From: Blastocladiella britannica | Taxonomy: Eukaryota; Blastocladiomycota; Blastocladiomycetes; Blastocladiales; Blastocladiaceae | Assembly (NCBI GenBank): GCA_025349905.2 | Contig: MU624549.1 | Location: forward strand, 1 to 64,000 | Direction: 5' to 3' | DNA length: 64,000 nt | In this document: positions 22,685 through 32,996 of the stretch, piece after piece | How positions within the stretch are numbered: position 1 is the first letter of the stretch | How the letters are laid out: the number at the start of each line of letters is the position of its first letter | Position numbers and translations under genes: made by a program | Notes under the pieces: generated by a model | Database searches by the model: none | Told to the model about the DNA's origin: nothing | Seen by the model: the letters and a program-made list of their open reading frames with translations, nothing else

Positions 22685-25600
22685 TCAGGAAGAAGAGATT
22701 GTCGGCGCAAAGGACGAGGAAGTAGGCGTCGGCGCGCCACTGTCCCCACCACTTACACTCGCGCCGTCCACGGCCTCAGCGTACCTAGGCAACCGCTCGC
22801 CCGCGACCAGCGCGTGGACGTCGGAGACCCCAGCGGCATTGAGCGCCCCGCGAGCCACGCGCGCGAACGCGGCTCCCCTTGCATGCAATCCCCCCGCTGC
22901 CGGCCGTGGCCCCATACTCCGAGAAAGCGTCGAAGAACCACCCGTACTGCCACCGTTACTGATCGAGTCGGCACTCAGAATAGCGTCCCGCAGCACCGCG
23001 ACCACCGCCATCGCCGCGGCGCGTTTGGCGCGAGCCGCGTCAGCCCTTAAGAACGCGGCGTCGGCGTCGATTTCGGCCGACCGGCGGCGAGTCTCGGTCA
23101 TCAGTCGCCGTAACCGTTCCAATGCCAACGACAACCGTGCGCGTGCGGTCGCTGCCGATACCATGTTGAGTGAAATGGCGAGCGCGGGCAGTGGCGAGGC
23201 GTCGGGCAGTTCGGGGACCAGCTGCACCGCCTCATGCACGTGTAAGCGCGCGAGCTGCGCGTCGTCGAAAAGCGCCATGACCACGGGCGGAGGAAGCTCG
23301 GCCCGCCGAGAGGATGCAGCAGCGGCAGCGGCGGCGGCAGCGAGGCCCGATCGGAGGCCAAACGACGATCGGCGTAAGCTGCCGGCGGGGCTCGATTGCG
23401 CCGAGCCTGACCCGGTCGACGCCGAAGATGGGTCCGTGCTGCCACCACCTGCTTGCCCTGGTGCCGCACCTGCCGACGTTGTTGCTGGCGTTGAGGTGGT
23501 GGACGCGGCAGATGCGTTTTCGCTGGCGATCCGCGACCCGCCGGGGATCGTGTTGGGGTGGAACGGGCACCGGCCCACCACCACTTCCGCCAGCGCAAAG
23601 TTGGCCGCTACCACGCTAGCATCGTTAGGGTTCGGTGCGATCACCGTCCCCGTCGAGCTCGCCGAGGCAGTACGCGACCGGCCCTCAATCGAGTGCGCGC
23701 GCCGCTGGTGCGACTGCGACTGCGACTGGGACTGGAGCTGCCGGTGGCGCCACGGCGCTCCTCCCGATTCGTCGCCTGATCCTTCAGTTCCCGAAGCCGC
23801 TGCTGCCGCTGCTGACGCCGACAAGCGCGACCGGGGTGCGCCGCGGCTCGACGGCTCCGGGGCAGTACGCACGCGCGACAGTGGGATCGGTGGCACAAAC
23901 GACGGAGCTGATCCCTCATCGTCCGAGCCGGTCTGTGGCGGCGTCGGCGCACTGACTACCACCTGGATGGCGCGGCCACGACGCTCCAGCTGTTCGTGTA
24001 CTTCGGCCGGCGAGAGTGTGGTCGACGAGTCAGAGAGTCGCCGCCGTGCAGAAGAATCGGCAGCAGCCGAGGGTAATAGTGGAAGATCGGCGCCCCCACG
24101 CATTGCCGACGCGTCCGAGTTGGACCGGGACCGGTTCCGCGGACCCAGGCCCAGGGCAGCACGTGCCAGGTCCGCGAGCGACCGGCGGCGGGACCGTGCG
24201 CGGTCACGAGCTCGGGACCATGACCGTGACCGCGACGACGACCTCGGGTTCTCTTCTTCTCGCTCCCGTGCCGGTGACCGCGACCGCGACGAAGAAGAAG
24301 ACGACGAAGACCGCGACGACGGGGACGACGACCGCAGCGATGCCGACGATGCCGACCACGCGCGGCCGCGCCCACGACCGCTATCGGACACGTGGCCCGG
24401 CCGCAACATTCCCCCGGCGCGGTCGTCGTCGTCGCCAGTATCCTCGCCGCCGGACGTGACGGCGCCGCTACGGTGTCGGAACCGCCACCGGGAGCGTCGT
24501 TCAGGAGAAGTATTTCCTGTGGCAGGTACCGCAGAGATAACAGCACCAATGGCGGCGGTTCGTGCCGCCCTTGATGTCGGCAGTGCAGGGGCGCTCGCAT
24601 CCACCCACGCCGCACCAGTACCGCCGCGTGCACCACTCAACGACTGCGCGGCTAGCGCCGCATGCACTTCGTTTGCGGTGCGAGCGAGCCGAGCACACTC
24701 GAGGCACGGGTCCCGCTTGCGCTGGTCAATGCACGCCAGCGCGTGCTCGACGCGCGTGAGCGCCGCCTTTAAGTGGTCGTCGGCCAGCGACACCGCGGCG
24801 CGGTCGCGCGCGAGCCGGGCTAGCTGGTTGCCGACCAGGTGCAGAGCGGCGTCGCGCCGCCGGATCGACGCGTAGCACACGGCGCGGGCGGCGGTGGCGG
24901 TCACGATCGCACTGGGTTGATGGGCAGTGTTACCAGAGGCCGATGGGGACGCGGACCGGCCGCGACGCGCGGGGGGCATGGGCGCGGGGGTCATGAGTGT
25001 GAGCGGCGACGGGCGCGGGTGGATTGGCCGGTGCGGAGTGCTGGTGGCGCTGCGCGAGAGTGAGGTGGTTCGCGAAACCACGGGCGACCGTGGCGGCGAC
25101 GATGCGGGCGATCCGCGCCGACCGCCTCCTCCTCCGTTGCTGAGTGTCCGGATCGGCGACATTTGGCCCGACTGCAGCGTGGGCGATGCCGGTGGTGAAC
25201 CACGAAGAGACACGGGTGACTGCCGCCGCGGTCCCAAGATGCTGCTACCTGCTGCGAGTGGGGCAGCCGATGGCGGCGAAACGCGACCCGTCGTTCGCGT
25301 CGGCGTAGATCCCATCCACTGCGCCGACCCCTGGCGTGACCGCGACCGCCCACGAAACCCGCCGTCGTCCTCGGCCATGGGCGTCATGGTGCCAAACAGA
25401 AGCCGTTCCAGGTCAGCCAAATCGTGCTCAGCACGCTCGAGCTCTGCCGCCTGGGCCCGCAGGGCACGTTCGGTGGCGCGGGCCGAGTGTAGAGCCGACT
25501 CGAGCGCGGCCACGCGGTCCTCGGCCTGCTGCAGTGCTGCATAAGCGGCCCAAAAGTGCGCCTGCTCGCGCGCCAACTGTGCGGCGCGGGTGCCTCGCAG

Positions 25601-26216
25601 CACCGCCGTGAACGAGGTCAGGGTCGGGCGGCGCAGGCGTTCGAGGTCGCGGTGTTCTTTTGACCTTTTTTGTGGCGGAATTGTGTGAAAATGGATGACG
25701 GTATGAATGAAATGTCAGAACGTACGACTGCTTGACCAGCGTCGGCAGCAACTGGCGCTGGTGCTGCACCTCGGTCTCGAGCCGCTCCACGTGCGCCACT
25801 GCGCGGGCCAGCAAGTCCGGTGCCGTGGCCAATGCCTGGAGCGTCTGCGCCACCCCAACGTAGTGCTGCAACAGGATCGGGTCCCACAGTGCTGCCGACG
25901 CATGCGATTGAATGGACCGAATCGACTGAATTGAGGGCGACCGCGACGGAGGGGCAGGTCTGGGTAATGATGTCGCCAAGAGCGATGGCGTTGGCGTGGG
26001 CGGGGACGATGACGCGGCGGTGGGCGACGATACGGCCGACGCAGTCAGCGAGACGGCCGAGTCGCTGGCGGCCGGGTCCGGGCCAATAAGGAATGCCGCC
26101 ATGTCATCACGGCCATAGTCGGGAAGTCGACGGCATGGTGATTGGGTCGATGATGATGATGGACCAGAGTACTCTGGCGGAGGGCCGAGGTCGGTGCCGT
26201 GAGAGGACGAGAGCAT
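22685..26216 (-). CDS. Large Ser/Arg-rich coiled-coil protein, function unknown
   Basis: 1156-aa predicted protein, exons 26216-25726 and 25664-22685. I do not recognise the family. Visible parts: a Ser/Pro-rich N-terminus; a helical segment (LLQHYVGVAQTLQALATAP, then AHVERLETEVQHQRQLL) split by the intron; a long Ala/Glu/Arg heptad region (AYAALQQAEDRVAALESALH, continuing to ERAEHDLADLERLLFG); a Ser/Arg-dipeptide domain (repeated SRSRS and RARDRARSRR) in the middle; and a second coiled coil near the C-terminus (ALERLRRLMTETRRRSAEID). This suggests a cytoskeletal scaffold or an RNA-associated protein; neither can be decided. The start is the first ATG downstream of a TATA-like element at 26324-26333. 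The opposite strand is also open over long stretches because of high GC, but lacks domains. Confidence 0.7.
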
Positions 26217-26668
26217 TTGGATATCCCGGGTACTTGTGGTCGTAGTAGGGACCAAATCCGGTCCAAAATCCAGTGCAAAGTAACGAAGAAAAAGAGCGAG
26301 CCGGGGGCAGCACTTGTGCCTTCTTTATATAAACGGCCGTCGAAACAAATGAACGGATCCAGTCGACTGACGACTCGTTTCGTGGATAAAAGAGCGTTGT
26401 ACCTCCCTTTTCAATTAGCAGAGGTGCGTGTTGGCTGTCAGAAAAAGAAGAAAAGAATATTCTCGAAGATGACTTTCCGCTGCGAGTATAACGAGTTGCA
26501 ATATGTGAAGGGAGGCTCCCAATTCCCATCAAAAGGCGGTCAGTACTCGCTCGTATATATGTAAAACTCACCTTGAAAGAAAAAGAGAAGCCCCCAGGTA
26601 CGTGTGCGGATCCGAACTCCAGTGGCGGGTGTGGTGACGCATTTGGATCCTCGATTTGGGACTTTCTT
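26217..26668. other. Intergenic region with promoter of the coiled-coil gene
   Basis: About 450 bp between EMC3's stop and the ATG of the large coiled-coil gene. It contains the TATA-like element at 26324-26333, A/G-rich tracts near 26430-26460 and 26570-26590, and no supported coding region. Confidence 0.4.
26324..26333 (-). promoter_or_regulatory. TATA box of the coiled-coil gene
   Basis: The palindromic tttatataaa lies about 110 bp upstream of the ATG at 26216 on the minus strand, the usual distance for a TATA element plus a short 5' UTR. Confidence 0.5.
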
Positions 26669-27846
26669 TCATTGCGACAGCAGCAATTCCAAAACGCGCT
26701 GCTCCACGCCCTCTCCCACCCACGCGCTAGCGGGTGCCTCCATCAGCATCAGAAACTCGCGCTCGCTCTCAAAGCACCGTTCCCATGCCGCGGTCGGATC
26801 CGCGCCGGGCATGTTGCCCATCAGGCCCGCCAGCGGGTTCGGCGCCGAGTTGGGGATCTCGGGCATTTGCACGTCGGCGCCCACGCCCCCTCCGGCTCCA
26901 CCGGGTGCAGCACCGGCAGCGGGCGCAGCAGAAGCCGATGCGGCCGCGGCCATCGGGTTCATAGCGGTCAGGGCCGCGGATCCGTCGGCGGCTGTGTTTA
27001 TTTCATACGTTTGTCAGTCAGATCCCATATAAAAAATATGAAGAAAAAAAATGGATATACCATTGCCCTGGCCAAGGATCAGGCGAAAGATCGGGTTCAA
27101 ACCAAACAGGTTCAAAAAATACCACGACAGCGATGACACCCACGCCGCATCCAGGTCTGGGGTCATGATCCCGGACTGCAGCATCGACTTGAAGCGCACC
27201 GTCAGCGGGAACGGGAGTTTAACTGTTATCTTATATGTCAGGGACACCTACAAACGAATAAACAAGAAAGCAAACGCACTCAGCAAGAAGCCCGAAAAGA
27301 AGGCATTGATGAATGCCATGATGATGGTCTGGGGCACAATCATCGCAATGTTTTGCTTGAGCGGGCCCTGTTATGTGTGCAATTTCCATTTAGTGTGGTA
27401 TAAAATACTTGGGGTATAAAACCACATACCATGACCGAGTCCATGGCACCCATATCCGGCAACGGCGGGTCCTCGTCGTCCGATTGTTTCTTGACCACCT
27501 CAACTTTGGGCACCAAGTATGTGCGGTCTTTGAACGCCTGCATCCAGAACGCGCGACGGGCCGCCACGCGGTCGGGCGGCAAGTGCGCGGCGTGGCGGCG
27601 CAAAGTCACGGACCGGATCACGGAGTTGAGCTGGCGCTGCTGCGCGGCCTCGTCGACCGGCGGCGCGCCCGGTGCGGCCGGCATTAAAGGCGCTTTACGG
27701 GCATTGGGCGCCGTCGCAAACAACAGCGTCAGGTAGTGTCGCAGCAGGCCGATCAGCAACATCACTAGCATGATCGGGAACAGCACCCAGTTGCGAATGG
27801 CCGGCGTCAGCACGATGACCGGGTCGAGGCCATCATAGTATGTCAT
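26669..27846 (-). CDS. EMC3: ER membrane protein complex subunit 3
   Basis: 329-aa protein, exons 27846-27430, 27367-27280, 27222-27061 and 26991-26669. EMC3 is the Oxa1/YidC-type insertase subunit of the EMC, which inserts tail-anchored and multi-pass proteins in the ER. Seen: [22 protein letters not shown] (TM1), a charged cytosolic coiled-coil loop with [12 protein letters not shown], then [12 protein letters not shown] (TM2), [18 protein letters not shown], and [21 protein letters not shown] (TM3), followed by ILGQGNAADG. All are hallmarks of the family. Compared with animals, the C-terminus has an Ala/Gly-rich linker and a short helix ending LELLLSQ. The conserved VKxPFPLT and GQxNAAD blocks only join after splicing, which supports the model. 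Confidence 0.93.
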
Positions 27847-27929
27847 TTTCGATTCTTAGTTGATGTGCGTGTGGCGAAAGGGAATGATTTTTGATTTGAT
27901 TTGAACAGCAAAAAAATGTACAAAGGCAC

Positions 27930-29603
27930 TCAGCGCGAGAACCAATCGTCGGGCGCTACCCAGGTGCCGCCCATCGACGACGACGACGATGTGGCGGACG
28001 TGGTGTCCGAGGGCCGGCGGTGACCACTACCAGCAATAACGGGCGCATACCCCCAGCAATCCGCCCCATTGCTCATCAGCCCGGTGTCGGCCGACCGTGC
28101 CCGCATATGCATATGCGAGGAGGAAGATGCAGCCGACCCGCGGCGCGAGGATCCTCGCATCTGCGTCACCTGCACCGCCGCCAGCGCCGCGTGCAGTTTG
28201 CGCAGCTCGTGTGCAGTGTCGCGCGGATCCGCCGCCGCCACCAGACCTGCTGGTGGTGGTGTAGCCGTAGCTGTGGCAGGTGGCAGCACCGGACGGCTCG
28301 TGTGCGAGTCGGACCGCTTGGGGAATGTGGTTGGAACAAGGAAGCGAAGAGTGGTTTCCTTGGTTGGCGGCGGAGACGCGGTCGCAAACGTGGCGGCGGC
28401 AGTGGGCGACGACAGCGCGCCGCTACCCGTCGACCAGATCGGCGACAGCTGCGGGATCGGCGGCAGCTGGTACGCCGAGTCCCAAGGCAAGTCGCCGTCA
28501 CCTGCAGCAGCAGCAGCCGCGGGGTCGGCGGCAATGGCACTGTCGCGGCGCCAGGAAGCATTCATGCCAGAGAACCGCGCCGTATCGTCGGCGGCGCCAT
28601 CATCTGCAGCAGCAGCCTCTCCCGTGAGCACCGCCACAAATACCGCCGCGTCGTTGCGACAAGCGAACCGCACCACCAGCGGCGCGTCGAGCGTAGCGGC
28701 TCCCGACGCCGACCGGCGCCGCAACGTGTGCTCCGGCGCGCGCGCCGACCGCCCGCTGAGCACCGTGATGCGAGCGCGCCGGACCATCTCCTGGTCTTGG
28801 TCGTCGTACAGGTCGCCTCCTGCGGGATCGTCACAGGCACTGTCGGCCGACCCACGCAGCGGGTGTGGGACTGGCGGTGGCGTCGACGACGACCGGCGGG
28901 CCATGCGCCGCCGCTGGAACAACAGCAGCGACTTGCGATGCGGCTTGTCCACTGGAGCCGATTGGGTCACCGCGGGACCCAGGTCGGCCATTACCTCGCA
29001 CAGAATCCCGCGCGCCGACGAGCACACCATTGCCGACCCGCCCTCGCCCGCATCCACCACGCGCACCTCGCCTCGGCCGGCCACGCCGCTGATTCCGGCG
29101 GGTGGGAGGGAAATGGTGACCGCTGGGACCGCATCCCCACGAGCCAGAGCGCGCGCATCGGCATTCCTTGGCGTCGGGGCAAAGTGGATGCGGCGCGTGT
29201 GTCCGCCGGCCGACCAGCAGGCTACCGCGTACACTTCCATCCACGGATCCGCCGACTCAGGAGCAGCATTCCCTGCGTGGGATGAGCTATTGTGCGACGG
29301 AGACGGGGGTGCCGGCCGAAGCGACGACTGGGTCACGCGCACCAGCACTGGCGGGCCCGAGGTCCAGGTAGACGTACACGGCAGTGGGGGTTTAACAATG
29401 ACGGGTGTCTCCTGCTCTGGCTGTACCGCTTCGATAACATCCCGCGGGGGCGATGCTGGAGGCGAGCTTGGGTGGATGGAAAGCAGGTTTTCAGATGGGT
29501 CCGCATCCGACATGGGGAGAGTGTCTGCGGACGCGGCCGATGCGCGGCGCGATGAAGCGGCCGTGGCGGGTGGAGAGGGCGGGAGGAGTGGGTAGGCCAG
29601 CAT
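27930..29603 (-). CDS. Ser/Pro/Ala-rich protein of unknown function
   Basis: Single-exon, 557 aa, not recognised. The N-terminal 100 residues are Pro/Ser-rich. A segment around residues 140-260 alternates beta-like strands (WMEVYAVACWSAGGHTRRIHF, AVTISLPPAG, GEVRVVDAGEGG, ILCEVMADLG) and a later one (ARITVLSG, PLVVRFACRNDAAVFVAVLTG) could complete a PH-like fold; this is inference from pattern only. A helical segment near the C-terminus (DTAHELRKLHAALAAVQVTQ) is followed by a Ser-rich tail ending DDWFSR. Start is the first ATG of the open frame. EMC3 begins 83 bp downstream of its stop on the same strand. Confidence 0.65.
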   Translation of the reverse strand: MLAYPLLPPSPPATAASSRRASAASADTLPMSDADPSENLLSIHPSSPPASPPRDVIEAVQPEQETPVIVKPPLPCTSTWTSGPPVLVRVTQSSLRPAPPSPSHNSSSHAGNAAPESADPWMEVYAVACWSAGGHTRRIHFAPTPRNADARALARGDAVPAVTISLPPAGISGVAGRGEVRVVDAGEGGSAMVCSSARGILCEVMADLGPAVTQSAPVDKPHRKSLLLFQRRRMARRSSSTPPPVPHPLRGSADSACDDPAGGDLYDDQDQEMVRRARITVLSGRSARAPEHTLRRRSASGAATLDAPLVVRFACRNDAAVFVAVLTGEAAAADDGAADDTARFSGMNASWRRDSAIAADPAAAAAAGDGDLPWDSAYQLPPIPQLSPIWSTGSGALSSPTAAATFATASPPPTKETTLRFLVPTTFPKRSDSHTSRPVLPPATATATPPPAGLVAAADPRDTAHELRKLHAALAAVQVTQMRGSSRRGSAASSSSHMHMRARSADTGLMSNGADCWGYAPVIAGSGHRRPSDTTSATSSSSSMGGTWVAPDDWFSR

Positions 29604-29894
29604 CTTGGTCGATTGGTTTTGAGTTAAAATGTGGGTCAGTTGAGCGCTTGGTCTTGGTCGCAATAGCAATTCGGGGAGGGGAGAAGCGCGAACTAAAAAA
29701 ACAAAGAGAAGCTTGGCTGCTGCGCATTTACCGTTATCGCGTGTTCGGTTCGGTCCGTCGGTGGGGATCGATTTTGGCGCGCATGGCGGCCGCACGGCCG
29801 CACCCGCAATGGGACAACGGTGAGAGGGCTAAGCGCAGTGAGTTTTGTGGCGGAGTTCTATTTTTGATTCCTTTAAAGAATTTCCATTTTTGAA

Positions 29895-30735
29895 TTATTT
29901 TTGGGAAGGAGATGACAACGACGGCGACGCATGGGCATGCTGCACCACGGGGACCGCGTCGATCCCGACCACTTCCTTGTCGTCTTTGCTGCCCACCACA
30001 ACCTCCTTGGCATTCAGCGTCGACATGTACGCGTTCCACCCAAGAGCTACAGTGTTGACCACCAGCAGCCGGTGCTGCACGGGGGTAAAGTAGAAATTGA
30101 CCAGTTGCACTCTGTAATTTTCCCAAGAAACACGTCAGTCTAAGAAATCCATTATATATATAAAGAGAAGTACCCGATCCACACGCGCCAGTTGTTGACC
30201 AACGCCTCCGTGTAGTTCTCGCGTAACTTGGCCTGGATCTCGGGCACGGGACGGCCCTCCAGAAGTCCATTGGCCGAGAAAAACACGGCTACGGAAATGG
30301 GCGAGAACGCAAACTGATCCAAACCAACCCGCACCAGCAAGTTTTTAACTGGGTGAGCAATGCGCACGCGTCGATCAAGGAACCGATACCACTGCGCGAT
30401 CGCCGGACCGGCCAGGACCGTGCCAAATGCTGCCAGACTGTATCACATTTCCAATAAAATGACTTCAGTCCTTCCATGAAAAAATGATGTACCGAGCAGT
30501 GCGGTCCCACGCGTGCGCGGACCAGCCCTTGCGCTCCACTCCTTGCTGTGCCAGGAGATCGCCGAGGGCAAACAGGACGCCTGATTTATTATACTGAAGT
30601 GTGTGAGTCAAGAAATTGACAAGGCGCGCGTCGGAACTCCATCCCCATAAAAGAAAACGACTACATACCGGTGGCGCCGGCCTGCGTGGCAATCGGGTAA
30701 CGGGCAAGTGCGCGATTGTAGAGTGCGAATGCCAT
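29895..30735 (-). CDS. MPV17: Mpv17/PMP22-family membrane protein
   Basis: 211 aa, exons 30735-30669, 30580-30493, 30437-30174 and 30111-29895. Mpv17/Sym1 proteins are four-TM channels or carriers of the mitochondrial inner membrane or peroxisome. Seen: LYNRALARYPIATQAGATG at the N-terminus, LFALGDLLAQQGVE, AFGTVLAGPAIAQWYRFLD, LVRVGLDQFAFSPISVAVFF, LRENYTEALVNNWRVWIGVQ and QLVNFYFTPVQHRLLVVNTV..GWNAY, a near-complete family signature. The W-x-V-W and N-F-x-F-x-P blocks are joined by splicing. Odd: after WNAYMS the protein continues about 40 residues with a Lys/Asp/Val and Ser-rich tail, where many relatives end. Its ATG is 56 bp from that of TFB1. Confidence 0.93.
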
Positions 30736-30791
30736 TATTGTTTTAAATTTCTCTCTTCCAACAGAAAAGGAAAAAAAGAGCGGAAGTCGAT

Positions 30792-32897
30792 ATGGCCGAC
30801 TCGGCTATCCTCACGGTCCAGTGCACGCTTCGTGGCATGCAGGCCCTGTGCCGCATCCCTGCCGGTCACACGTCCATCGATTTCACGTTTCTGACCGCAC
30901 ACCCGCCCTCTACCGCCTCGCTTGACCCGGCCGCAGTACGAGCCCCACAGCGATCCAAGTCCAAGCCGCACCAGATCAAACTTGGGCCGTTCTCATCGTC
31001 TGGGAAACTGGAATTGATCGAATTTGCCTCGGCCGAGGACGCGACTGCCGTAGTCGAGCATGTCTTGTGCGCTATCAAGCGAGCCGGCTCATCTGGTTCT
31101 GCCCCGCCCAGGTCTGCAACACCAACAACAGCATCGCGCCGTGAGGATGGTAATGGTACAGCAGTCACCGAGAAACTGGGCCTTTCCGCCGACCCAACCA
31201 TCGTGCAGCAAGTATTGCCGCACCTGTCGGCGACGCAGGAGCTTTTGGCCCGGTCCAAGCTCATGTCGATCCACCGCACATTGAAAAAACTGCACCTGGA
31301 CCTGGTCGGTGGGGACCACCCCGTCATGTCCGACTATGACTTTTGGCTGGAACGTGCGCCATTGTTGGAAGCCATGGCCGCCAACTTGTTTCAGCAGCCC
31401 GGCGTGCGATCGGCGCTGGTGGCTCCACGCATGCATGCGCCTACCGAGTCGGCTGCTGGCGGTAAAGGTAAGCGCGACGTGAGCGGCAGTGGGTGGGGCA
31501 GTGGTTCCGCTGCGGCTGCTTCATCGTCGGCTTCCGCTTCGGCTGCTGCCGCTGCTGCTGGTCAGGAGGCGCCCCCCGAGGCCAACATGACGCGCATTGC
31601 CCTCGATCACACCGCCATGATGGCGTTTTTCGTTCAGTTTCCTGGCCGTACGTTTTCTATTTTTTCCTTTGTGCTGCTGTATTTTGGTTGAACGCACATC
31701 ATTACATGAGCAGTGGAACAGCTGTACCATGACCGAGTACCCGAGGAGGAATCGAGCGAAGAGTTTTGGAAAAAGTTTCTGCGATCCAAGCTCTTCCACC
31801 ACGCGCGCATTGGCATGGAGACGGCGCCATTTGCCGGGGCCGCACCGATCGACGAGCCCGTGTTCGATAAGCTGCTGGTCCAGGAAGAGGAAAAGGACCG
31901 GTCCGAGCACGAGGCCATGGTCAAGTCGATTCGGTCCACGCTGAACCTGGGGTTGACTGAGGCTGCCAGGATTGAGGTATCACTCCTTTCTTTTTGTATG
32001 CGTGAGTCCTCGGCCATTTACAAAGAAATTACATGTAGATCAATGGGAACCAGCCAGACCGGATGATGCGCAACGAGAGCATTGACGATCTGCGACGCGT
32101 CAATGCCCGGTCCATGCGCATTCTTCGTGCCGCATCGCACTCGTACGTTAAATAAAGGTGGTCGAGACCAACTCAACTAACAAACTAAAACAAAATCAGC
32201 ACTGCAACTGGAGGCGATCGCCCACCCTCGCCCAACCTGACATCGAGCATGCTCGCAGAATTGGTCCTCGATGACCTCGACATCCATACCCCTGTAGAAA
32301 CTATGCCTCTGTACTTGTCGGCGGCACGGGCGCCTGCACCGGCTGTGCCTCACCAACACACACACCGAATCACGCTAGTTGCCGCGGCAGCCTATGCGAC
32401 CCGCGCCCGGGACTTGGTGCTCACCATTGGCGCTAACGTGAACGCCGAGGCATGCCGTCGCGCCGCAGTGGTGGCAAGCCGCCGCGCTGCCGACGGCCGC
32501 GGACGAGCTGGGTCGTATGTCACTGGCCGTGCTGATCGCGAGGGCCACAGTGACGAGACGGTTGCCTGGAGTGGTACGCGTGTCCATTACGACAGAATTG
32601 GTCTTCGCTGCTCACTGCGAAGAAAAAAACACAGATTTGGGGATCCCACCCGTGATTGCCAGCGATCTCGAAGGATTGCACGCCAAGGCAAGGGAACTGC
32701 TGCAGCACTTTTGGGGCGCGACTCGCACGGGCAACGTCGAAAAGGAAAAGCGACTGCGGGTCGCATTGCGCGACATGTTGAAACAGCTCAGCCTGTGGCA
32801 AACGCAGCACGGCCTTCCCTCCACCGCTGGCATTGTCGACGGGGTCGCACGCGTGATTGAGCGGGGCATTGACGGCGATCGCCGGCTCCAAATGTAA
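30792..32897 (+). CDS. TFB1: TFIIH core subunit 1 (Tfb1/p62), BSD domains
   Basis: About 620 aa. Exons 30792-31647, 31714-31976 and 32039-32142 are secure. The 3' part has two exclusive models: 32200-32416 plus 32469-32897 (preferred: intron 32417-32468 has a CTAAC branch), or 32200-32573 plus 32635-32897. Both keep frame. Seen: an N-terminal PH-like segment (LTVQCTLRGMQALCRIPAG, IKLGPFSSSGKLELIEFA), a first BSD (YDFWLERAPLLEAMAANLFQQ), a second BSD (ESSEEFWKKFLRSKLFHHAR), NESIDDLRRVNARSMRILRA, and the C-terminal AKARELLQHFWG..LRDMLKQLSLWQTQ that matches p62 tails. Known: part of TFIIH, needed for RNA polymerase II initiation and nucleotide excision repair. Confidence 0.85.
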
Positions 32898-32996
32898 ATG
32901 TAAAAAGTATATTGCAGGCTTTAAATATTATACTGTAAGGCACCGACCGTTGCGCTCGCACATGCGAGCCACTTGGAAACAAGGTCAACTTTTTTT

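Noticed and set aside
22650..24875. 741-codon plus-strand ORF opposite the coiled-coil gene
   Set aside because: Its Asp/Arg and Ala runs are the complement of SR and Ala repeats on the minus strand. The minus-strand frame is longer, has an upstream exon with a canonical intron and a TATA box.
28069..29595. 508-codon plus-strand ORF opposite the Ser/Pro-rich gene
   Set aside because: The minus-strand frame is longer and has a more protein-like strand/helix pattern; the choice is only moderately certain.
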